Origin: an uncultured Verrucomicrobium sp.
GTDB taxonomy: Bacteria; Verrucomicrobiota; Verrucomicrobiia; Methylacidiphilales; GAS474
NCBI GenBank assembly: GCA_903889845.1
Contig: CAISZB010000287.1
Location: 1 to 19,097 of the forward strand
Length of the DNA: 19,097 nt
Direction of reading: 5' to 3'
Positions 15,257-19,097 of the stretch are shown piece by piece. The position numbers and the translations under genes are program-made. Within the stretch, counting starts at the first letter, position 1, and each line of letters starts with the position of its first letter. A model generated the notes under the pieces. That model worked only from the letters and a program-made list of their open reading frames with translations. It searched no databases and was not told where the DNA came from.

Positions 15257-16903
15257 ATGAGCCGTCTTTTCCTTTTTTTTGTCTTCCTTGGTCTTTGGGT
15301 CCCCTTCGGGGCCGGGGCGAAGGAGGTGAACCTTGTCCGGAATCCCGGCTTTGAGTCGGGAGAAAGTGCCCCCGACGGATACGAGCTGCAGGGCGCGGCG
15401 GCCTGGGGCCGTGTCGGCGGGGGGGACGAGATGGCCTCGCGCGGCATTCTCTTTCCCGGCACGGCCTCCGGGGGCGGGGCGGTCGCGCAGAAGGTCGTGG
15501 GCCTCGACCCGGCGAAGGGGCGTTGGGTGACGTTCCGTTTCCGGGGCCGGGCCGAGGACGGCTTCGCGATCGCCGACGACTCCCTCAAGATCAAGATCGA
15601 GTTCTATGCGAAGGGCGGGAGCAACTACCTCGACTGCGCCTCGCGTCCGATCTACGCCGAGATCGAGCGGGACCGTCGCGACTTTACCGCGAACGGCAAT
15701 CATCATCGAAACGGCGCCTCGGTCTGGCGGACGTACGAGTTGGAGGAACTTCTCCCCTTTCCCGAGGTCGATGCGGTGCGGGTCAGCGTCGTCTATGCGG
15801 CGGGGGCGTCGACTTCTTCCGACCATGCCACCTTCATGATCGACGACTTCTCCCTCGTCCAGCGGAAGGCCTCGCGGACGGGGCGGGTCGATCCCGCCGC
15901 CGCGCAGACCCCGGACCAGAGCGCCGCCCAGGGCCGGGCGGTTCCGGCGGGCGAAGAGAAGAAGCTCATCCCCCTCGGCGGGCGCTGGTATTACGAGCCC
16001 GACCTCGCCGCCGGGGAATCCCCGACGGCGGCGCCTGTCCCCCTCACGATCACGGAGGAGAACGCCGAACGGCTTTTCTACCGGACCGACCGCCTCGTCA
16101 CTCCCTTCCTGGGGAACATGACCGCGTGGCTCCGCCCCGGTCACAAGGACGAGCAGGGGAACGTGGTGACGCAGGACCGCTTCGTCCCCGACAATGTCGT
16201 CGTCCTTTTCCGCGGCGACGGTTTCCTGACGCTGAAGACGAAGGGGATCCCGAATCATCCGACGGCGCAGTTCCCCGGCCTAAATCCCAGCTACATCCAG
16301 GCCCGGACGCGGACCTACCGCCTGCCGCTGGAGCCGACGCTCAATCCCCAGGCGGTGCCGATGGACGACAGTGACCGCAACGGCGCGCTGCCGATGGGCC
16401 CGATCGGTGTCGCGATCAACGGCGTCGTCTTCTTCAACCCCTTCGACGCCGGGATGCGCGATGCCTCCAGCATCATGGACTTCTGCTGCGGCCATCCCGC
16501 GCCCGACAACCAATACCACTATCACAAGTATCCGATCTGCGTGAACACGCCTTTTGTCGACAAGGGGGACGCGCCTTCAGGCATCCTCGGGTTCGCCTTC
16601 GACGGCCTCCCGATCTACGGCCCCTACCAGGAGGCCGGGGTGATGGCGAAGGACTCCGCGACGAATCCGCTCAACGTCTTCAACGCCTGCTACGATGAGG
16701 CGCGGGGCTGGCACTACCACGTCACGCCGGGGAAGTTCCCCTACCTCATCGGTGGCTACTTCGCGAAGGTCGAGGCGAGTAACGTGATGCAGGGGCGCGG
16801 TCCCGGCGGTGGAGGGCCGGGGGGGCAGGGCGGGCCGGGTGGCTTTCCTCCTCCGCCTTTCGGCGAGGGGGGCGGGCGTCCCTTCCCGCCTCCGCCGGAT
16901 TAG
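15257..16903 (+). CDS. Secreted YHYH-domain protein with N-terminal jelly-roll-like region
   Basis: A 548-aa exported protein. A signal peptide (residues 1-21, hydrophobic core LFLFFVFLGLWVPFGAGA) is evident. Residues 24-205 have a beta-rich pattern reminiscent of carbohydrate-binding modules (VNLVRNPGFESGE at the start, ATFMIDDFSLVQRK at the end). The C-terminal half contains the YHYH domain: CCGHPA (410-415), YHYH (420-423), GFAFDGLPIYGP (445-456) and HYHVT (486-490). The His/Cys-rich motifs suggest metal binding, but the domain's function is not established. A Gly/Pro-rich tail closes the protein (about 513-548). The neighbouring gene cheW is separated by a terminator, so it is likely transcribed on its own. 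Confidence 0.88.
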   Translation: MSRLFLFFVFLGLWVPFGAGAKEVNLVRNPGFESGESAPDGYELQGAAAWGRVGGGDEMASRGILFPGTASGGGAVAQKVVGLDPAKGRWVTFRFRGRAEDGFAIADDSLKIKIEFYAKGGSNYLDCASRPIYAEIERDRRDFTANGNHHRNGASVWRTYELEELLPFPEVDAVRVSVVYAAGASTSSDHATFMIDDFSLVQRKASRTGRVDPAAAQTPDQSAAQGRAVPAGEEKKLIPLGGRWYYEPDLAAGESPTAAPVPLTITEENAERLFYRTDRLVTPFLGNMTAWLRPGHKDEQGNVVTQDRFVPDNVVVLFRGDGFLTLKTKGIPNHPTAQFPGLNPSYIQARTRTYRLPLEPTLNPQAVPMDDSDRNGALPMGPIGVAINGVVFFNPFDAGMRDASSIMDFCCGHPAPDNQYHYHKYPICVNTPFVDKGDAPSGILGFAFDGLPIYGPYQEAGVMAKDSATNPLNVFNACYDEARGWHYHVTPGKFPYLIGGYFAKVEASNVMQGRGPGGGGPGGQGGPGGFPPPPFGEGGGRPFPPPPD

Positions 16904-16990
16904 GCTCGGGGGGGGATTCTTTTTTTGTCGCCCCCGGAGGAAGGTTTCTTTACAGTCCCCCTTCCTGTCCGCTTGTTTTTAAAAACGCAC

Positions 16991-17030
16991 GGGCCGTTAG
17001 CTCAATGGTTAGAGTAGGTGCCTTTTAATC
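16991..17030 (+). pseudogene. 5' half of a tRNA-Lys(UUU) gene, broken in the anticodon arm
   Basis: The acceptor strand GGGCCGT, a normal D-arm (TAGCTCAATGGTTAGAGTA) and an anticodon loop CTTTTAA are present in tRNA spacing, giving anticodon TTT at about 17024-17026. The 3' side of the anticodon stem does not pair with the 5' side (GGTGC facing TCCAT), and no TpsiC arm or acceptor 3' strand follows. It is therefore a half gene. The downstream sequence becomes more AT-rich, so this is probably an integration or excision junction. Confidence 0.65.
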
Positions 17031-17058
17031 CATTTTGGTCCTTTTGCCTCATTTTGCC
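17021..17058. repeat. Imperfect 19-nt tandem repeat at the broken tRNA
   Basis: The unit CCTTTT-N5-ATTTTG-N2 starts at 17021 and again at 17040, with the CCTTTT and ATTTTG blocks identical in both copies. The first copy overlaps the tRNA anticodon loop. It could be the trace of recombinase binding sites; function is unproven. Confidence 0.35.
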
Positions 17059-17103
17059 TAAAAATGACAGGAATTCCTTCTTCTTCCTAGTCAGTCTCTT
17101 AAA

Positions 17104-17115
17104 GAGAATATTCTC
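17104..17115. promoter_or_regulatory. 12-bp palindrome upstream of vapB
   Basis: GAGAATATTCTC is a perfect palindrome. Its ATATTCTC half recurs at 17257-17264, immediately before the vapB start codon. Autorepressing VapBC complexes bind inverted repeats near their promoters, so these two sites are candidate operators. The rest of 16904-17265 contains no gene that I can support; it also holds an 8-nt direct repeat GGTTGCTA at 17157 and 17170. Confidence 0.35.
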
Positions 17116-17231
17116 GTGCCTGAAGTGACCTGGAGAAGCCCGATTTTCCTCAACCAGGTTGCTAAAAAAGGTTGCTACTTTTCGTCCTTGCCCTGCTTAT
17201 CCGAAGGCGTCTTCCGTAGGTCAAATCTACC

Positions 17232-17259
17232 TTGAGTTTGTGCGTACAGTATATACGAT
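17232..17259 (+). promoter_or_regulatory. Candidate vapBC promoter
   Basis: TTGAGT (17232-17237) and TACGAT (17254-17259) with a 16-nt spacer. Transcription would start near 17266, the A of the vapB ATG, implying a leaderless or nearly leaderless mRNA. GTATATAC, an 8-bp palindrome at 17249-17256, overlaps the -10. Confidence 0.4.
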
Positions 17260-17265
17260 ATTCTC

Positions 17266-17505
17266 ATGGTTTCCCAGGCGAAAGTCTTCATGTCAGGCAA
17301 CTCCCAGGCAGTAAGGTTGCCTCGGGCATTCAGGCTCACGACCAAGGTCGTGACGATTCAAAAAACACCGCAGGGAATCCTCATTTGTGACGATGAGGCC
17401 ATCAAGCGGCGGATTAAGACGTTTGCCTCTCTGGCCGGAGCGTGCCCTGACTTTCCCGAAGTGGAAGCCAACCCCACTCCGAGCATTCCGAGAGACAGCG
17501 AATGA
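17266..17505 (+). CDS. vapB: VapB-type antitoxin (SpoVT/AbrB-like)
   Basis: A 79-aa protein whose N-terminus AKVFMSGNSQAVRLPRAFRL is the swapped-hairpin AbrB/VapB DNA-binding motif. The C-terminal tail, rich in acidic and Pro residues, would wrap the toxin. Its stop overlaps the vapC start (ATGA), so the two are translationally coupled. The pair normally represses its own promoter. The antitoxin neutralises the cognate ribonuclease. Confidence 0.85.
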   Translation: MVSQAKVFMSGNSQAVRLPRAFRLTTKVVTIQKTPQGILICDDEAIKRRIKTFASLAGACPDFPEVEANPTPSIPRDSE

Positions 17506-17945
17506 TCTACCTTCCGGACACGAACGCCTTTTCCTCGTACTTTTCGGGGCGTTCCCCGGCACTCCAGAAAAGATTCGTCAAGGAGATGGCGGCGGATCGA
17601 CTCGTCCTCTCAACGATGGTTTTAGCCGAGCTGAAATTCGGTGCGCTCAAGGCAGAGAAGGCGCTGGGGGAGACGCGCTATATGGAGGTCGTAAAAGCGG
17701 TGGAGCAATCCCTGCCGGTGGAGTCCATCAACGAACTGTTCGCCGACCGTTACGCCGAGGTCCGATTCGACCTGGAAAAGCGCGGAATCAAAATCGGAGA
17801 GCGGGACCAGATCATCGCAGCTCATGCCCTATGCTTGGGGGCTGTGATCGTGACACGAAATCTGAGCGAGTTCGAGCGGGTGAAGGGACTGAAAGTTGAG
17901 AACTGGGAGACGGATCGCATCGTGACGAAAAAGGGCAAGGCATAG
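17502..17945 (+). CDS. vapC: VapC-type PIN-domain toxin ribonuclease
   Basis: A 147-aa PIN-domain protein. The Mg2+-binding acidic residues are Asp6 (PDTNAF), Glu43 (LAELKFGA) and Asp102 (GERDQIIAAHA), with the VTRNLSEF segment at about 117-124, where Glu replaces the more usual Asp. Such toxins cleave tRNA or rRNA to arrest growth. It overlaps vapB by 4 nt. The set of active-site residues suggests an intact enzyme. Confidence 0.9.
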   Translation: MIYLPDTNAFSSYFSGRSPALQKRFVKEMAADRLVLSTMVLAELKFGALKAEKALGETRYMEVVKAVEQSLPVESINELFADRYAEVRFDLEKRGIKIGERDQIIAAHALCLGAVIVTRNLSEFERVKGLKVENWETDRIVTKKGKA

Positions 17946-17977
17946 CCAAGGGGGGGCTTACCCTCCCATGCCTAAAG

Positions 17978-18010
17978 AAAAGGAACCCGGCACAACGCCA
18001 GATTCCTTTT
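17978..18010. terminator. Bidirectional hairpin terminator after vapC
   Basis: AAAAGGAA (17978-17985) pairs with TTCCTTTT (18003-18010), with an inner GGC/GCC pair. It lies between vapC (plus) and the minus-strand 27-aa gene, with pyrimidine-rich runs on both outgoing strands. Confidence 0.6.
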
Positions 18011-18016
18011 CCTTCC

Positions 18017-18100
18017 CTACCTCTCCTCCTCCTCAAGGAGACGAGTGATAACAGCCGCCACCGCCATAGCCACCAGCGCCACGATCCTCCAGGGCTTCAT
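18017..18100 (-). CDS. 27-aa predicted single-span membrane peptide
   Basis: A tiny ORF. Its ATG (18100-18098) shares its A with the TGA stop of the preceding 57-aa gene (TGATG), a classic coupling signal, and GGGAG lies about 8 nt upstream. The product starts MKPWRIVALVAMAVAAVITR and ends with LL, four Glu and Arg: a short basic N-terminus, about 15 hydrophobic residues and a charged end. That is the profile of small membrane proteins, including some toxins, but homology is not claimed. Confidence 0.5.
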   Translation of the reverse strand: MKPWRIVALVAMAVAAVITRLLEEEER

Positions 18101-18273
18101 CAGTTCCGCTCCCGTTGAGTTAGCCCCACCTGCGTATCGAAGAGCGCATGCAGCACCTCCGTCCTGCGGGGCAGGTCGGCGACTTCGGTGCGGAGGGTGA
18201 CGGAGTAGCTGTGGCTGCTGTAGGCGGGCAGCCCGAGTTTTTTGCTGTAGTTGGCTTCGATGATGACGGCCAT
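18100..18273 (-). CDS. Small protein of 57 aa, function unknown
   Basis: Begins MAVIIEANYSKKLGLPAYSS and continues with HSYSVTLRTEVADL; a beta-rich, Tyr/Ser-rich small protein. The ATG at 18273 is preceded by AAGGA 7 nt upstream, better than the ATG at 18300, which would lie next to the terminator loop. The YSKKLGLP..SSH pattern resembles a recurring uncharacterised family that I recall from phages and mobile elements, not verified. The coupled 27-aa ORF follows directly. Confidence 0.7.
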   Translation of the reverse strand: MAVIIEANYSKKLGLPAYSSHSYSVTLRTEVADLPRRTEVLHALFDTQVGLTQRERN

Positions 18274-18302
18274 GGGATTTCCTTGGATGAGGGTTAACAA
18301 CG

Positions 18303-18336
18303 AAAAAGGCCCAGTTCCGTTGTGGGAAGCTGGGCC
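18303..18336 (-). terminator. Intrinsic terminator upstream of the 57-aa gene
   Basis: On the minus strand GGCCCAGCTTCC (18336-18325) pairs with GGAACTGGGCC (18318-18308), with one bulge and a CACAAC loop, and TTTTT follows. It ends 30 nt before the ATG at 18273, an unusual position for an ordinary end-of-operon terminator. Confidence 0.8.
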
Positions 18337-18391
18337 TGGGATGGTCCCGTTCAGCCTTCGGCTGTGCGGGAAAGAGCTAATTGGCGCTCTT
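18303..18391 (-). ncRNA. Candidate structured small RNA or attenuator leader
   Basis: Three consecutive hairpins on the minus strand: AAGAGC/GCTCTT at 18372-18391; a CCCG/CGGG plus CAGCC/GGCTG stem at 18346-18370 with a GAA loop; and a GC-rich stem (18308-18336) followed by five T residues (18307-18303). An extended -10 (TGGTATAAC, 18406-18398) lies just upstream. The terminated transcript would be about 90 nt. Readthrough would reach the 57-aa gene 30 nt later, so it could be a free sRNA or a leader with attenuation. Confidence 0.5.
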
Positions 18392-18397
18392 CTGATT

Positions 18398-18406
18398 GTT
18401 ATACCA
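18398..18406 (-). promoter_or_regulatory. Candidate extended -10 promoter
   Basis: TGGTATAAC matches an extended -10 (TGN followed by TATAAT-like). The region 17 nt upstream, CCAAAA, is a poor -35. Transcription would start near 18391, at the first hairpin of the candidate RNA. Confidence 0.35.
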
Positions 18407-18452
18407 AGGAATGCAGGGAGTTTTGGGGGAGGGGGTAGAACTTGTGTCTTAT

Positions 18453-18566
18453 TTATTGATCGACGAATCTCCGCTGAATTGTGATCTCAAGATATTGATC
18501 AACGATTTTGCCCGTGAGGCGTGCTGCAGCAAGAGCCACGCCCAGCGCTTCTCGCCCATCTTTCAT
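18453..18566 (-). CDS. Possible 37-aa ORF
   Basis: Starts at 18566 (MKDGREALGVALAAARLTGK) behind GGGGGA at suitable spacing, ends at TAA 18453. It is in frame with the upstream truncated gene after a single TAG at 18585-18587, so it could be an independent small gene or the 3' end of a longer gene split by a nonsense mutation. Two ATTGATC(G/A)ACGA-type repeats (about 18456 and 18494) lie at its 3' end. Confidence 0.3.
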   Translation of the reverse strand: MKDGREALGVALAAARLTGKIVDQYLEITIQRRFVDQ

Positions 18567-18584
18567 TGATCGAGTCCCCCAAAG

Positions 18585-19049
18585 CTAGCTCCGATCATTG
18601 TCTCTTCCCTGAACGGCCTCTAGCAGCTCAGCCATTATGACGTTTTCGAACTCCTTCAGCACATTTATCTTGGCCGTTGCTACCGCAAACCACGCCTCAG
18701 GTTCAAATGGAAAGACTTGCTCGGGAAGTGCCTCCTGGGCGTTTTTCCGAAATTTCTCTACTTCATAGAATTCGGAGCCAACCAGGAGGGTTTGAAATGA
18801 TGACTCTTCTCGTCGTTCACATTCGTTGAGAAAGTTTTTCCCGTGAATTTGCTGCTCTTTTAGCAGGTCTCTCCACATTTCTCGACTCACTGGGGTAAAG
18901 CCCTTAGCCGCACTAACTCCGTTGATCAGACCTCTTTCTCGGGCACAGCTTTCCTTATGCGTAGGGCGGTCCAAAACTGAGACACGTGGCGGTCCAATAG
19001 TGTGACACCCCGTTGGGGACATTGGAGGGGAAGCAGGTATTGGAGTCAA
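18585..19049 (-). CDS. Truncated gene fused in frame to the insertion-sequence end
   Basis: A 154-codon frame. Its first 31 codons (starting MTPIPASPPMSPTGCHTIGP) lie wholly in the inverted repeat and are identical to a frame in bases 5-97 of the left copy, so they are element sequence, not native. The native part begins near KESCARERGLINGV (18957 downward) and is a charged, helical, cytoplasmic protein with FHGKN-like and EALPEQVFPFEPEAWFAVAT segments. I do not recognise a family. The true start was lost in the insertion unless an internal ATG at 18878 is used. Codon use is less GC-biased than in the core genes. Confidence 0.5.
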   Translation of the reverse strand: MTPIPASPPMSPTGCHTIGPPRVSVLDRPTHKESCARERGLINGVSAAKGFTPVSREMWRDLLKEQQIHGKNFLNECERREESSFQTLLVGSEFYEVEKFRKNAQEALPEQVFPFEPEAWFAVATAKINVLKEFENVIMAELLEAVQGRDNDRS

Positions 19050-19053
19050 GGAT
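18958..19053. repeat. Right arm of the 96-bp perfect inverted repeat
   Basis: Exact reverse complement of bases 1-96. The tandem motif GGCGGTCCAA occurs at about 18964 and 18989. The inner boundary is at 18958; sequence diverges beyond it (TTCCTTAT here versus the def-downstream gene on the left). Outward, the element presumably continues through 19054-19097 to the window edge. Confidence 0.8.
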
Positions 19054-19097
19054 GTAGCCCTGCTCTTCCGGTCCGATGCCGGGAGGAGGAGCCCGTA
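19054..19097. mobile_element. Probable continuation of the insertion sequence
   Basis: These 44 bases lie beyond the repeat, in the direction expected for the element interior. The left copy is cut by the window edge before the equivalent stretch, so identity cannot be checked. A minus-strand frame stays open through them into the repeat (ending at 18955), which might be the end of a transposase gene, but no transposase motif is visible. Confidence 0.4.

Noticed and set aside
16905..16945. G-run and C-run after the YHYH gene as a terminator
   Set aside because: The arms pair imperfectly and the T-run is in the loop rather than after the stem; too weak to call.
16991..17066. A complete functional tRNA-Lys
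   Set aside because: The anticodon stem does not pair and there is no TpsiC arm or 3' acceptor strand.

Overview
This GC-rich bacterial window carries about two dozen genes, densely packed and mostly housekeeping. The best guess for the host is the Verrucomicrobiota or a neighbouring PVC lineage. The grounds are a bacterial PUR-family small protein, a YHYH-domain secreted protein, a Trm112-like protein and a DksA/TraR-like protein with a Lys/Ala/Pro-rich tail ahead of rpsR-rpmB. This is family-level inference; no rRNA is present to confirm it.

Layout. Bases 1-96 are one arm of a perfect 96-bp inverted repeat whose other arm is 18958-19053. Both look like ends of an insertion sequence that continues outside the window, and each junction cuts into a gene. 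Bases 74-3200 (minus strand) hold a TonB-like protein, ExbB, ExbD, peptide deformylase and a gene truncated by the left repeat, apparently one operon. Bases 3335-3748 hold a PUR-family gene with a promoter and a hairpin terminator. A TPR-like gene (minus) and dcd (plus) diverge at about 4.5 kb. Next come a P1B-4-type metal ATPase and a membrane-anchored metallophosphoesterase (plus), then a minus-strand cluster of cyclic-nucleotide-binding protein, YcgR-like permease, YcgQ-like partner and Trm112-like protein (8945-11544). A minus-strand translation operon follows: DksA-like, rpsR, rpmB and a 66-aa protein, closed by a strong terminator at 11627-11664. The plus strand then carries uppP, an orphan cheW and a secreted YHYH protein.

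At 16991 the character changes. The 5' half of a tRNA-Lys(UUU) stops around the anticodon arm and is followed by more AT-rich accessory DNA: a VapBC toxin-antitoxin pair, a candidate structured RNA with its own -10 and terminator, and two translationally coupled tiny genes (57 aa and 27 aa, the latter a predicted single-span membrane peptide). A truncated gene fused to the right insertion-sequence end completes the window. The most novel-looking part is 18017-18406: a structured, terminator-ended leader or small RNA just upstream of the coupled small genes.

The core genes cover energy transduction to the outer membrane (TonB/ExbB/ExbD), protein maturation (def), dUTP supply (dcd), metal export, lipid-carrier recycling (uppP) and translation. 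The last 2.1 kb looks like an island or mobile-element remnant.
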